A stretch of DNA of 56,154 bases. Source: Phoenicibacter sp963592435 (GTDB lineage: Bacteria; Actinomycetota; Coriobacteriia; Coriobacteriales; Eggerthellaceae). A program made the translations under genes and the position numbers. The stretch covers positions 1 through 56,154 of the forward strand of contig CAVAWT010000010.1 in NCBI GenBank assembly GCA_963592435.1, written 5' to 3'. Position 1 is the first letter of the stretch. Each line of letters begins with the position of its first letter. Below the pieces are notes generated by a model. That model saw only the letters and a list, made by a program, of their open reading frames with translations, was not told where the DNA came from and made no database searches. Below, one piece after another: positions 16,091 to 24,967 of the stretch.

Positions 16091-18160
16091 ATGAAAGAAA
16101 AGTTTTTTGAGTGGATTGTTAAGCATAGAATCTTTATGATTGCTTTCTTCGTTGTTTGCGCTGCAGTTTGTTTGGTTTGCAAGCAAATGGTTGCAGTGAA
16201 TTATGACATGAACGACTATCTGCCCGAAAGTGCTCCATCAAGCGTTGCTCTTGATGTTATGGATGAAGAGTTCAGCCAAGGAATACCTGGCGCTCGTGTT
16301 ATGGTGAAAGACGTTAGTGTTGAGGAAGCACTTGAGTACAAGCGCAAAATTGCTGACATTTCAGGAGTTACCGAGGTAACATGGCTTGACGACGTTGTGC
16401 CGCTAAGCGAGCCTCTCGAATTGCAGAAAGCGTCCACTGTTGAGACGTATTACAAAGACAGATGTACGCTATTTTCTGTAACCTTAGACCAAACTGAACG
16501 TATATCGGTTTGCAATGAAATACGATCAATCATCGGTGACGACAATTGTATGACTGGTAGCGAAGTTTCCACCGCAACTGCCACAACAAGCACCGTTAAC
16601 GAAATTTCCACCATAACAATAGCCTGCATTTTACTTGCACTGTTAATTCTGCTTCTCACAACCTGCACGTGGGCTGAACCGTTCATTGTTCTTATTGGCC
16701 TTGGCGTTGCAGTTGCAATTAACGGAGGCACAAACCTCATTTTTGGTGAAATTTCTTTTGTGACAAATGCCGCTGGCACAATTCTTCAATTTGCAATTTC
16801 GCTCGACTTCAGCGTGTTCCTAATCCATAGGCTCGAAGAAGAGCGTGGTAGAAACGGAAGCATAGAGCGCGACGTTGTTGTGTCGCTCTGCAAGTCGTCA
16901 ACAGCAATCATATCATCAGCTTGCACAGTGACAATCGGCTTTTTGGCTCTGGCTGTTATGCAGTTCAGAATTGGCCCCGACCTTGGGTTTGCACTTGCGA
17001 AAGGCATGGTAATCTCGCTTGTTTGTGTGTTTTGCTTCCTGCCTTGTGTGCTTGTTGTTTGCAACAAGTTGGTTGAAAAATCGGTTCATAAGCCCTTTTT
17101 ACCTTCGATGCAGAAATTGGGGACATTTGTAACTAAAACCTGCGTGCCTCTGGCATGCGTTTTCCTTCTCTTAATTGCTCCAGCCTACCTTGCTTCACGG
17201 TCTGACTCAATTGAATATTACTATGGTTCATCCCACATTTTCAACGAATCTACACAATATGGCTCAGACACTGCTGAAATCGAAGAAACGTTTGGTCAGT
17301 CCGACACCTATGTTGTTCTGGTTCCAAATGGAGATTTACCAAGACAAAAGGAACTTTCAAACAGCCTTCAGAAGATTAATTGCGTGACTTCCATCATTTC
17401 ATACGTTGACAGCGCAGACATTTCAATTCCAACACAAATGGCACCTAAAAGCACTTTGTCTAAGTTACAAGGTGAAAATTATTCAAGACTGGTGTTAAGC
17501 GTGGACGCTCCCTATGAAGGAGAAGCAACATGGAATCTGGTCAGCGAAATAAGAGACACTTGTCAGCAAACGTATGGAGACTCATATTACCTTGCAGGTC
17601 AAGGGGTGTCAACAAACGATTTGCGCGACACTGTTGTCGAAGACAAGGACCTCGTTGACATAATTGCAATCGCAGCAGTGTTTATCGTATTAATGTTTGC
17701 GATGAAATCGCTATCAATTCCTGTGATTTTAGTGCTTGTTATTGAAACAACAATTTGGATTAACTTTGCAGTGCCCTATTTCACAGGGCAAGGGGAGTTT
17801 TACATCGCATACCTCATTGTTAGCACAATTCAGCTTGGTGTTACCGTCGACTACGCAATTCTGTTGACAGACAGATATAAAGAAGCGCGTTTGAAACTCG
17901 GTAAAAAGGATGCAATTGTTGACACTTGTAAAGCAACAACAATCCCAATTTTAACTTCAGGAACAGTGTGTGTCATTGCGGGGACGATCCTCTCCCTTGT
18001 GTCATCGCACGGAATTTTGGCGCAACTCGGTCACTTTTTGGCAGTTGGGGTTGGTCTTTCTCTCTTCGTTGTAATCATCATTTTGCCAGGATACCTTTTT
18101 ATTTGCGACAAATTGATTCAAAAAACATCACTTAAATGTAAGTTTATGCAAGAAAGTTAG
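16091..18160 (+). CDS. MMPL/RND-family membrane transporter
   Basis: The protein has two repeated halves, each with one N-terminal membrane helix, an extracytoplasmic loop and a bundle of five helices, giving about 12 membrane segments. Examples are FMIAFFVVCAAVCLVC, then TIACILLALLILLLTTC and FAISLDFSVFLIHRLEEER in the first half. In the second half, VTVDYAILLTDRYKEARLKL is the equivalent block. Asp residues in FSVFLIHR/DYAILLTDRY-type helices belong to the proton path of the family. The ATG at 16091 follows GGAGAG; the frame start at 16061 does not. It forms an operon with the secreted coiled-coil protein ten bases downstream and faces a TetR gene. Export of a lipid or amphiphile is the usual role. 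Confidence 0.85.
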   Translation: MKEKFFEWIVKHRIFMIAFFVVCAAVCLVCKQMVAVNYDMNDYLPESAPSSVALDVMDEEFSQGIPGARVMVKDVSVEEALEYKRKIADISGVTEVTWLDDVVPLSEPLELQKASTVETYYKDRCTLFSVTLDQTERISVCNEIRSIIGDDNCMTGSEVSTATATTSTVNEISTITIACILLALLILLLTTCTWAEPFIVLIGLGVAVAINGGTNLIFGEISFVTNAAGTILQFAISLDFSVFLIHRLEEERGRNGSIERDVVVSLCKSSTAIISSACTVTIGFLALAVMQFRIGPDLGFALAKGMVISLVCVFCFLPCVLVVCNKLVEKSVHKPFLPSMQKLGTFVTKTCVPLACVFLLLIAPAYLASRSDSIEYYYGSSHIFNESTQYGSDTAEIEETFGQSDTYVVLVPNGDLPRQKELSNSLQKINCVTSIISYVDSADISIPTQMAPKSTLSKLQGENYSRLVLSVDAPYEGEATWNLVSEIRDTCQQTYGDSYYLAGQGVSTNDLRDTVVEDKDLVDIIAIAAVFIVLMFAMKSLSIPVILVLVIETTIWINFAVPYFTGQGEFYIAYLIVSTIQLGVTVDYAILLTDRYKEARLKLGKKDAIVDTCKATTIPILTSGTVCVIAGTILSLVSSHGILAQLGHFLAVGVGLSLFVVIIILPGYLFICDKLIQKTSLKCKFMQES

Positions 18161-18170
18161 GAGAAAAATC

Positions 18171-20003
18171 ATGAACGAGAAAAATAAAACAACGAGCAAG
18201 GTGGCTGCGTGCGCGCTAGCTGGAACAATTGGGCTTTCCGCAACGTTTGGGATTGCTGCAGTTCTGCCTTCAACATCTATGGCTGCCATGACTGAAAATG
18301 TAGCATCAGTAGCGTCCCCTAGCAGTGCCAACTACGACAAGACGCAGGTGGTTTACGCAAAAGGGAGTGCAGCTGGCAACGTTTCGGGTATCTATGTTGT
18401 TAACAGCTTTTCGGGCGACGCTAATGCTAACATCCGAGACACTGGTGGATATTCGTCGGTAACAAATTTAACAAACATGGCAGCAATAAATGCATTTGGA
18501 GACACTTGTTCATTTACTGCAGACAACAATGGTGAGTTCATGTATCAAGGCGACCTGCCTTCAACAACAGCGCTTCCTTGGAATGTGGGCGTTGCCTATG
18601 AACTTGACGGAAAACAAGTTAGTGCTGATGCGCTTGCAGGCAAAAGTGGCAATCTAACTATGAAAATCAATATTGTTCCAGCTGATAGCAATGATGAACT
18701 GAAGAATTTTTCTGACAATTTCCTCGTTCAAGCAACTGCAAAACTAGATAACTCTCTTTGTTCAAACATCGTTGCAGACGGTGCAACAAGTGCTCAATCT
18801 TCTGGTGACACTCAGCTATCCTACATGGTTTTCCCTGGTAAAACTGGTGCGTTCACAATAACTGCCGATGTTAAAGACTTCGAGTTTGATGGGTGGACCG
18901 TTGTTGGTGTTCCGTTATCAATTGCTCTTGACGTTGAGGATTCCGAATTCAGCGACGCAACGCAAGATTTAACGAAGCTAAAAGATGCAATCGCAGAGTT
19001 AGGCGAAGGTGCAACGCAACTTAAAGTTGGTTCTGGTAATGTTACTGCAGGACTAGACGCACTTTCTTCAATGTCTGACACCTTGACTAACGGCACAGGT
19101 TCTTTTGGTAGCGCACTTAGCAGTGCAACAACTGGCGCAGAAAGCTTGAACAGCGCCGTAAGCGGTCAGCTGACAAGCGGGGTGCAACAATTGAACGCAG
19201 GTTCTGAAACCTATGTAAACGCTCTCAACTCTCAAATTCAAGCGTTAGGCGCAGAAACTGCAGGCAAAAGCGTTGATTCATTAAGGTCAGAATATGCACA
19301 AGCGCTAACTTCGTACACTCAAACATACACTGCTGTGTATACGCAAATCTACACTGCGCTCATTCAAGCAGGACAAGACGCAACAATTGCTGCTCAAACT
19401 GCAGGGGCACAGGCTATGCAAAACGAAAATGTACAAGTGTCGCTTAACGCTCTAAATGAAAAAGTTCAAAGTTTGGGTGAACTTTCTGGCAATCTTGGCG
19501 CACTGCAGGCGTTGTCGTCGAGCGCAGAAGGTTATTCTCAAATAAACGATGGCGTATCAGAATTGAACTCATCAGTCGGAACGTTAGCGCAAGGAACGTC
19601 TTCTCTGTCTTCAGGATTGCAGGAATTGAATTCGGCTTATGGCTCGCTTGAATCAGGAATTTCTGAATATACTTCAGGTGTTGATAAGCTTGCTGGAAGT
19701 TATCCTACCTTAAACAATGGAATTGAAACATTGAATTCTGGCGCGTCTGAACTTGCAAGTGAAACTTCAGACATCGACACAAAAATGGTAAGCACCGTTA
19801 AAGATAAGTTGACAGAATACTTAAACCCCAGTTTCACTATGACCGATTTTGTTAATGGAAGCACCGACCACATCAAGCGTGTGCAGTTTGTTTACATGAC
19901 AGATGCAATTGAGACAGAAGATGAAGTGGCTACGCAAAACGAAGTGGCGACCGATGACAAGAACTTTTTCGATAAACTTGTTGCTCTTTTTACTGGTGAA
20001 TAA
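18171..20003 (+). CDS. Secreted YhgE-like coiled-coil partner of the MMPL transporter
   Basis: The N-terminus is a signal sequence (VAACALAGTIGLSATFGIAA ... MAAM). An early beta-rich part follows, and then from about residue 280 a long heptad-like region with repeated units such as LSSGLQELNSAYGSLESGIS and LNNGIETLNSGASELASE. These X-x-L-x-x-G-x-x-x-L repeats are those of YhgE/Pip extracellular regions. No membrane helices follow, so it is an isolated ectodomain. Its stop overlaps the ClC gene on the other strand by 14 bases. Position directly after the MMPL gene suggests that it works with that pump at the cell surface. The function itself is not established. Confidence 0.8.
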   Translation: MNEKNKTTSKVAACALAGTIGLSATFGIAAVLPSTSMAAMTENVASVASPSSANYDKTQVVYAKGSAAGNVSGIYVVNSFSGDANANIRDTGGYSSVTNLTNMAAINAFGDTCSFTADNNGEFMYQGDLPSTTALPWNVGVAYELDGKQVSADALAGKSGNLTMKINIVPADSNDELKNFSDNFLVQATAKLDNSLCSNIVADGATSAQSSGDTQLSYMVFPGKTGAFTITADVKDFEFDGWTVVGVPLSIALDVEDSEFSDATQDLTKLKDAIAELGEGATQLKVGSGNVTAGLDALSSMSDTLTNGTGSFGSALSSATTGAESLNSAVSGQLTSGVQQLNAGSETYVNALNSQIQALGAETAGKSVDSLRSEYAQALTSYTQTYTAVYTQIYTALIQAGQDATIAAQTAGAQAMQNENVQVSLNALNEKVQSLGELSGNLGALQALSSSAEGYSQINDGVSELNSSVGTLAQGTSSLSSGLQELNSAYGSLESGISEYTSGVDKLAGSYPTLNNGIETLNSGASELASETSDIDTKMVSTVKDKLTEYLNPSFTMTDFVNGSTDHIKRVQFVYMTDAIETEDEVATQNEVATDDKNFFDKLVALFTGE

Positions 20004-21219
20004 TTTTAAGAGATGGCTGCAATAATTGTTGTTCTTCATAAATTCTGTGAGGACCAGAGAGCAGAATGGAAACAACCACAGTTTCGATGATGAAAACTGG
20101 ATTAGCGAAGCCAAAGAGTTCAAACGCGATTGTAATGGAGGCAAGTGGACATTTTGTTGCTGAGCTGAAAAGGCCAACCATACCGAGAGACGCGCAGAGT
20201 GTTGGGTCAATCGGTGTGAATTGAGAAAATGCGTTACCAAGCGTTGCGCCGATGAATAGCACTGGCACAATTTCGCCACCTTGAAAACCACCACCAAGGG
20301 AAACGTTAGTGAATAGGATTTTCAAGAGGCATGCCCACCAAACAATTTGAAAAGTGTTGTCTGTGAGGCAGGCTAGAATTGTGTCAGAACCAACACCGTT
20401 GTAGGTCTGTTCGCCAACAACCAATGTTAACGCGACAATAATCGCGCTAGTTGCAAGGATTCTAAAGAAAGAGTTTTTGAACAGTTTGCGTAAACCTAAC
20501 TTGATCCATTTACTTGTCAAAACAAATATGACGCAAAGCATCGCACAGAGCAAGGAAAGCAATAAAATAATCCCCAGATTCTCAGGTGTAATTGACAGGG
20601 TGTTACTTATTTGAACATTGAGGTATGGCACTTGAAGGACCGTCCCCAACGCATATGCAATAAACGATGATATAAAACAAGGGATTGTTGCGCTCCAGTT
20701 CTTAATTCTGCCATCTGCAATTTCAAGCGCAAACAAAGCAGAAGCAATTGGCGTTCCAAAAAGTGCGCTGAACGCAGCGCTCATTCCGCTCATTATTATT
20801 GTTGGCGCATGCTCCTCTTTGATTTTTAACGCTTTTCCAGTGAGGGAGCCCAGTGCACCACCAATTTGCAACGCGGCTGCTTCGCGTCCTACACTTGCTC
20901 CACAAATCTGAGAAATTAGCGTGCTTGCAAAAATGAGCGGAGCCATAATTGTTTTGACGTATGTGCTCTCATGAATTCGTGCGATGACGCGGTTTGTCCC
21001 TCTTGGGTCATCCACTTTTGCAAGTTTGTGAATTCCAACAATCGCAACGCCTCCAACTGGCAACAAAAACACCAGCCATTCATTGCTCGCTCGAGTTGTA
21101 TTGCACCACACAATGCACAGTGCAAAAATCGCAACAATTGCCCCAACAAACACCCCAATCACAATTGCCACACCAGTCAATTTGCATGTGTCAAGAACCT
21201 TTTCCTTCATACATTTCAT
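19990..21219 (-). CDS. ClC-family chloride channel or transporter
   Basis: The protein is a polytopic ClC member. SQICGASVGREAAALQIGGA holds the gating-glutamate motif (GREAA), ALFGTPIASALFALEI is the second conserved helix pair, and GGGFQGGEIVPVLFIGATLG is the third filter segment. The first filter region reads DDPRGTNRVI instead of the common GSGIP, as seen in a divergent bacterial branch. The start is uncertain: a GTG at 21255 or ATGs at 21219 and 21210 are possible and none has a clear ribosome-binding site. I use 21219. The 3' end overlaps the neighbouring gene. Confidence 0.85.
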   Translation of the reverse strand: MKCMKEKVLDTCKLTGVAIVIGVFVGAIVAIFALCIVWCNTTRASNEWLVFLLPVGGVAIVGIHKLAKVDDPRGTNRVIARIHESTYVKTIMAPLIFASTLISQICGASVGREAAALQIGGALGSLTGKALKIKEEHAPTIIMSGMSAAFSALFGTPIASALFALEIADGRIKNWSATIPCFISSFIAYALGTVLQVPYLNVQISNTLSITPENLGIILLLSLLCAMLCVIFVLTSKWIKLGLRKLFKNSFFRILATSAIIVALTLVVGEQTYNGVGSDTILACLTDNTFQIVWWACLLKILFTNVSLGGGFQGGEIVPVLFIGATLGNAFSQFTPIDPTLCASLGMVGLFSSATKCPLASITIAFELFGFANPVFIIETVVVSILLSGPHRIYEEQQLLQPSLKIIHQ

Positions 21220-21268
21220 TATAAGCGAGGGTGTTAGACATTGTTGTTTCAACACTAAGTGATTGTTT

Positions 21269-21274
21269 TATAAT
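21269..21274 (+). promoter_or_regulatory. -10 element close to the DUF3791 start
   Basis: TATAAT ends seven bases before the ATG at 21281, so transcription would begin about at the start codon, suggesting a leaderless message. Confidence 0.35.
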
Positions 21275-21280
21275 CATTAC

Positions 21281-21523
21281 ATGGATGAATTAACAATCGA
21301 AAAGATTCATTTTGCTGTTTTCGTGATTGATGCAATGTCTGAAAAATGGGGGTTGGCGAGTAATGAGACGTATAGAATCCTTCAAGAGTCTGGCATTCTT
21401 GACGGGTATGTGCTTGACCTCTATGACGTTGTTCACACGCTTGGTAAAGAAGCAATTGTTGAAGATGTGTGCGAAAAAATAAAAAGTTTAGGATATGCAG
21501 ATGCTGCTTTACCACGGTTCTAA
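21281..21523 (+). CDS. DUF3791-family protein, likely antitoxin side of a three-gene module
   Basis: MDELTIEKIHFAVFVIDAMS, then ETYRILQESGILDGYVLDLY and VVHTLGKEAIVEDVCEKI match the DUF3791 pattern (Y-D-V-x-H-T-x-G, then I-x-E-D). The usual length is 70-80 residues; this has 80 when started at the ATG at 21281. It overlaps the following DUF3990 gene by 29 bases. DUF3791 genes regularly precede DUF3990 genes, which supports an antitoxin or adaptor role, though this is inferred. Confidence 0.75.
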   Translation: MDELTIEKIHFAVFVIDAMSEKWGLASNETYRILQESGILDGYVLDLYDVVHTLGKEAIVEDVCEKIKSLGYADAALPRF

Positions 21524-21998
21524 TACGGTTGTCGAAAATCCTGACGTGAGTTTTTCGCGCACCAATCTTGATTTTGGACAGGGCTTTTATTTAACAACTC
21601 ATTTTGAGCAAGCAAAGAATTGGGCTATAAGAAAAAAGAGGTTCGAGCAGGGTGAGCCTGTTGTGAATGTCTACAATTTTGAGCTGGAAATCCTTGATGA
21701 ATTTTGCATAAAACAGTTTCAAACCGAAAGCGAAGAATGGCTCGAATACGTTGCGAGCAATAGGAAAGGTCTTATTTTAGAAAATGTATATGATGCAGTA
21801 TTTGGACCTGTTGCTGATGATAGAGTTTTTGAAGCAGTGACAATGTATATAGATGGGTTGTGGGATCAAAATACCACTCTTCAAGCTTTAAAATATTACA
21901 AGCTAAATGATCAATCGTGCTTAAAAAGTCAAGGATTAGTTAATAATTGTTTAGAATTTAAAGAAGTTCAAGGTTTGGACGGCATGAAATGGAAGTAA
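21495..21998 (+). CDS. DUF3990-family putative ADP-ribosyltransferase-like toxin
   Basis: LLYHGSNTVVENPDVSFSRT and LDFGQGFYLTTHFEQAKNWA are the diagnostic first blocks of DUF3990. H-G-S and G-x-G-F-Y-x-T correspond to the NAD-binding H-Y-E/H-Y-x type core of ADP-ribosyltransferase folds. Later, PVVNVYNFELEILDEFCIKQF and YDAVFGPVADDRVFEAVTMY complete the family. ATG 21495 or 21501 could be the start. Flanking DUF3791 and a small helical gene with overlaps on both sides suggest a toxin held by two partners. NAD-dependent activity is expected from the fold, not shown. Confidence 0.75.
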   Translation: MQMLLYHGSNTVVENPDVSFSRTNLDFGQGFYLTTHFEQAKNWAIRKKRFEQGEPVVNVYNFELEILDEFCIKQFQTESEEWLEYVASNRKGLILENVYDAVFGPVADDRVFEAVTMYIDGLWDQNTTLQALKYYKLNDQSCLKSQGLVNNCLEFKEVQGLDGMKWK

Positions 21999-22210
21999 CG
22001 CAAAAAACAATAGAAGGTTTGCATAAAACATTTCGCAGACGTGCGGAAAGCTCAATTGTGGAGGAACTCGCAAGAGAGAACAAGTTATCGGCTGAAGACG
22101 CCCTGAGAACATATTACACAAGTGAGGTTTGCAAAGCCTCCAACGATGACATGCAAGAAATTTTGTATCTTGCGCCTCAAGTTTTAATCAAAATGCTGAA
22201 CCGATGTTAA
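21989..22210 (+). CDS. Small helical protein, third gene of the DUF3791-DUF3990 module
   Basis: The 73-residue protein is highly helical: VEELARENKLSAEDALRTYY followed by TSEVCKASNDDMQEILYL. It overlaps the DUF3990 stop by ten bases (ATGGAAGTAA), so its translation is coupled. Similar short genes often accompany DUF3990 genes, and I suspect an antitoxin. The family name is not certain. Confidence 0.65.
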   Translation: MEVTQKTIEGLHKTFRRRAESSIVEELARENKLSAEDALRTYYTSEVCKASNDDMQEILYLAPQVLIKMLNRC

Positions 22211-22247
22211 GGTGTCAGACATCATGCGGAATCTAATCTGCTATAAT
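22211..22247 (+). promoter_or_regulatory. First mazEF promoter with GGTGTCAGACAT repeat
   Basis: GGTGTCAGACAT (22211-22222) is followed by TATAAT at 22242-22247. The next bases, AATGTTTATACATT, form an inverted repeat that could bind MazE. The second mazEF copy has the same arrangement at 24608-24643. Confidence 0.5.
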
Positions 22248-22288
22248 GTTTATACATTGTTTAACTTTTTAACATTGAGAGGTAGATT

Positions 22289-22570
22289 ATGACAGTAGCA
22301 ACTCTTAAAAAATGGGGTAATAGCACAGGCATTTTGATTCCGAAAACTGTGCTAGGAGACATGGGCTGGAAGTTGGGAGACGAACTTAATTTCAAGGCAA
22401 AGGGTAGCAAACTGGAACTTCAGAAGAAGGCAAAAAATCGCACATCTCGAAAAAGCGTTAACTTGGAACAGTTGTTTGAAAATTGGAATTCCGAATATGA
22501 ACTGCCAAGTGATTTGAGAACGAATGGAAATGAAGTTAACTGGGGAAACCCTGTCGGGGACGAGATGTAA
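22289..22570 (+). CDS. mazE: AbrB/MazE-type antitoxin, first copy
   Basis: TLKKWGNSTGILIPKTVLGD and MGWKLGDELNFKAKGSKLEL form the swapped-hairpin AbrB DNA-binding domain. The tail LFENWNSEYELPSDLRTNGN is the disordered, acidic toxin-binding part. It is followed one base later by its MazF. A nearly identical pair lies at 24685-25297; the two antitoxins differ at only a few residues (for example A/T at 3 and N/M after KAK). Confidence 0.9.
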   Translation: MTVATLKKWGNSTGILIPKTVLGDMGWKLGDELNFKAKGSKLELQKKAKNRTSRKSVNLEQLFENWNSEYELPSDLRTNGNEVNWGNPVGDEM

Positions 22571-22571
22571 A

Positions 22572-22901
22572 ATGGTTTTTCAAGGAGACATCATTCAGGT
22601 TAGCCTTGACCCAACACTCGGTCATGAACCACAGAAAACAAGACCTGTGCTCGTTGTTAGCGCAGATTCGTTTAACATGAGGTCAAGTTTGACATATATT
22701 GCACCCATCACTTCCGTCAACAACGGTTACCCTCTGCATGTTGCTATCGACCAAAACGACGCAGGTGTTTCAGGTTTTGCTTGCCTTGAGCAAATGCGTT
22801 CCATCGACCTAAATGCACGGCCTCATAAAAAACTTGGTGTTCTGGACCAAGACGCACTCGATTCAATCCTCGACTTCTTCCCTGCAATTTTTGATTTGTA
22901 G
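22572..22901 (+). CDS. mazF: MazF-family mRNA-cleaving toxin, first copy
   Basis: QGDIIQVSLDPTLGHEPQKT, then RPVLVVSADSFN and LEQMRSIDLNARPHKKLGVL are classical MazF blocks, with the conserved GxExxxxRPxLVVS arginine and the EQxRxxD motif. At 109 residues it is full length. The start ATG at 22572 lies one base after the antitoxin stop; a longer frame from 22524 overlaps mazE and is not used. A GGTGTCAGACAT repeat begins five bases after its stop. Confidence 0.9.
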   Translation: MVFQGDIIQVSLDPTLGHEPQKTRPVLVVSADSFNMRSSLTYIAPITSVNNGYPLHVAIDQNDAGVSGFACLEQMRSIDLNARPHKKLGVLDQDALDSILDFFPAIFDL

Positions 22902-22906
22902 GACAA

Positions 22907-22918
22907 GGTGTCAGACAT
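22907..22918. repeat. GGTGTCAGACAT repeat
   Basis: One copy of the dispersed intergenic 12-mer, directly after the first mazF stop codon. Confidence 0.6.
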
Positions 22919-22995
22919 GAACTTAGCTGTTTGTGAGTGTATAATTATTGAAGCGTAATTCGTTTGATAAATGTCCCCTGAACAGAGGAGTTTCT

Positions 22996-23460
22996 ATGCG
23001 CAGAGCAAACAGAGAAGTTAAAAACTTCGACGAAATTGTGAAGATTGTTGAAGAATGTAAAGTTATTAGAATTGCGATAAAAGACGAAGAGGGGCTCTAT
23101 ATTGTTCCCTTGAATTTTGGTTACACATGCGAAGGTGATAAGTTTACGTTCTATTTTCATAGCGCAAAACAAGGCAGAAAAATTGATGCGTTTACTGCTA
23201 ACGCACAAGTTGCATTCGAAATGGACTGCGAGCATGAACTTGTTGAAGCAGAAAAAGCTTGTGGTTATTCTTACAAATTCGCATCAATTATTGGCGCTGG
23301 CACAGTTAAGTTTCTTGATGAAGAAGAAAAACTGAATGCACTCTCGATGCTTATGAAACACCAAACAGGAAAGGATTTTGCGTTCGATGAGAAGATGGCA
23401 AAAGGTGTTGCGGTCTATGCCCTCGAAGCAGAAAGTTTAACGGCAAAGGCAAGCAGATAG
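22996..23460 (+). CDS. Pyridoxamine 5'-phosphate oxidase-like flavin-binding protein (NimA-like)
   Basis: The 154-residue protein has the split-barrel pattern VIRIAIKDEEGLYIVPLNFG, then FTFYFHSAKQGRKIDAF and VAFEMDCEHEL, found in the 5-nitroimidazole-reductase-like branch of this family. The start ATG at 22996 follows CAGAGGAG; the longer frame to 22948 does not fit. It is followed after 19 bases by the oxidoreductase gene, so both are probably one redox operon. FMN binding is expected; the substrate is unknown. Confidence 0.8.
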   Translation: MRRANREVKNFDEIVKIVEECKVIRIAIKDEEGLYIVPLNFGYTCEGDKFTFYFHSAKQGRKIDAFTANAQVAFEMDCEHELVEAEKACGYSYKFASIIGAGTVKFLDEEEKLNALSMLMKHQTGKDFAFDEKMAKGVAVYALEAESLTAKASR

Positions 23461-23479
23461 AGAAGGAGCTATTAAGCAT

Positions 23480-24574
23480 ATGAAAATATTTGAAGAATAT
23501 ACACTTGAAAACACTGGTCTCACATTGAAAAATCGCATGATGAGAAGTGCGACTTGGGAAGGAATTGCAACACCAGAAGGGCACATGACCCCAGCGCAAT
23601 ATGATGTGTATAAACAATTGGCGCAAGCACAAGTTGGTCTCATTTGCACAGGTTACGCAAGAATTACGAAAGACGGCGAGCCGAATAAAGGAATGATGGG
23701 CATCTATGACGACAGTTTCATTGAGGATTATAAGAAATTAACTGACATGGTGCATGCATACGGCTCGAAAATAATGATGCAAATTGCCTACGGGAGCACA
23801 AAAACCACATATCGCACCGATGAAAGAACGATTTTGTCCCCTAGCAATGTGCCAGAAAGATCCACTGGTTTAACGGGTAAACCAATGTCACGCAACGACA
23901 TTAAAGAGCTGATTCAACGCTACAAGGAAGCTGCCGTTCACGTTAAAAAGGCAGGGTTCGATGCAATTGAATTGCATGGTGGTCATTCATATCTTCTAAA
24001 TCAGTTTTTAAGCCCCTACTACAACAAACGCGCAGATGAATATGGGGGAACTCTTTCAGGCAGAATGCGTTTCATAGATGAAGTTTACTCTGCTGTGCGT
24101 GAGGCCGTGGGTGAGGATTTTCCAATTCTAATTAAGATTACCTGTTCAGAGTTCTTTGAGGGTGGTCTGGAATTTTCTGAAGTAAAGCAAATTTGTTCTC
24201 ATTTGGAAGCCATCGGGATTGACGCTGTTGAGATTACTGGAAACATCCATGGAAAAGCAGAAAAAATGAAAGGTGAGAAATTTGACGGTCTAACAATAGA
24301 GAAGGATGGTTATTTCTATGAATACGCCAAAGAAATTGCAGAATTAATTCAAATCCCTGTGATTTTGACTGGCGGAAACAGAGACCCTGAAGTTATGGAA
24401 AAGCAGCTTGAACAGTCAAACATTGCCATGTTCGGTTTCTCGAGACCTCTATTGTGCGAGCCCAATCTAATTCAACGCTGGATTGAAGGTGATTTAACAT
24501 CAGTAAAATGCATTCACTGCTCAAAATGCAGAACACCTGAAGGCAATTACTGCACTGTTTTTAATCGCAAATAG
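23480..24574 (+). CDS. Old-yellow-enzyme-type NADH:flavin oxidoreductase
   Basis: The protein is a TIM-barrel flavoenzyme. FMN contacts are seen in LKNRMMRSATWEG near the N-terminus, the substrate-binding pair in AIELHGGHSYLLNQFLSPYY, then NKRADEYGGTLSGRMRF, and the phosphate loop in VILTGGNRDPEVM. The C-terminal CIHCSKCRTPEGNYC has clustered cysteines that may bind a metal, but no second domain follows. At 364 residues it is a single-domain member. Enoate or similar reduction is likely. Confidence 0.9.
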   Translation: MKIFEEYTLENTGLTLKNRMMRSATWEGIATPEGHMTPAQYDVYKQLAQAQVGLICTGYARITKDGEPNKGMMGIYDDSFIEDYKKLTDMVHAYGSKIMMQIAYGSTKTTYRTDERTILSPSNVPERSTGLTGKPMSRNDIKELIQRYKEAAVHVKKAGFDAIELHGGHSYLLNQFLSPYYNKRADEYGGTLSGRMRFIDEVYSAVREAVGEDFPILIKITCSEFFEGGLEFSEVKQICSHLEAIGIDAVEITGNIHGKAEKMKGEKFDGLTIEKDGYFYEYAKEIAELIQIPVILTGGNRDPEVMEKQLEQSNIAMFGFSRPLLCEPNLIQRWIEGDLTSVKCIHCSKCRTPEGNYCTVFNRK

Positions 24575-24586
24575 TTCGCTTAAAAA

Positions 24587-24619
24587 ATGTCTGACACCAG
24601 ATGTGAAGCTGTCAGACAT
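24587..24619. repeat. Inverted pair of GTGTCAGACAT repeats forming a hairpin
   Basis: ATGTCTGACA (24587-24596) pairs perfectly with TGTCAGACAT (24610-24619), between the oxidoreductase gene and the second mazEF copy. Confidence 0.65.
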
Positions 24620-24684
24620 CTTGCGAATATAATCTGCTATAATGTTTATACATTGTTTAACTTATGAATATTGAGAGGTAGATT

Positions 24685-24966
24685 ATGACAGCAACAACTC
24701 TAAAAAAATGGGGTAATAGCACAGGCATTTTGATTCCAAAAACTGTTCTTGGAGACATGGGTTGGAAGTTGGGGGACGAACTTAATTTCAAGACAAAGGG
24801 TAGTAAGCTCGAACTCCAAAAGAAAGCAAAAATGCGCACTTCTCGAAAAAGCGTTAACTTGGAACAGTTGTTTGAAAATTGGGATTCCGATTATGAACTG
24901 CCAAGTGATTTGAGAACGAATGGAAATGAAGTTAACTGGGGAAACCCTGTCGGGAACGAGATGTGA
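24685..24966 (+). CDS. mazE: AbrB/MazE-type antitoxin, second copy
   Basis: It encodes nearly the same protein as the copy at 22289-22570: TLKKWGNSTGILIPKTVLGD is identical, and substitutions are scattered (K to T in NFKTKGSK, N to D in ENWDSDYE). Leader and promoter (TATAAT 24638-24643) are also copied. The two copies lie 2.4 kb apart in direct orientation, with the flavoprotein and oxidoreductase genes between them. Confidence 0.9.
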   Translation: MTATTLKKWGNSTGILIPKTVLGDMGWKLGDELNFKTKGSKLELQKKAKMRTSRKSVNLEQLFENWDSDYELPSDLRTNGNEVNWGNPVGNEM

Positions 24967-24967
24967 A

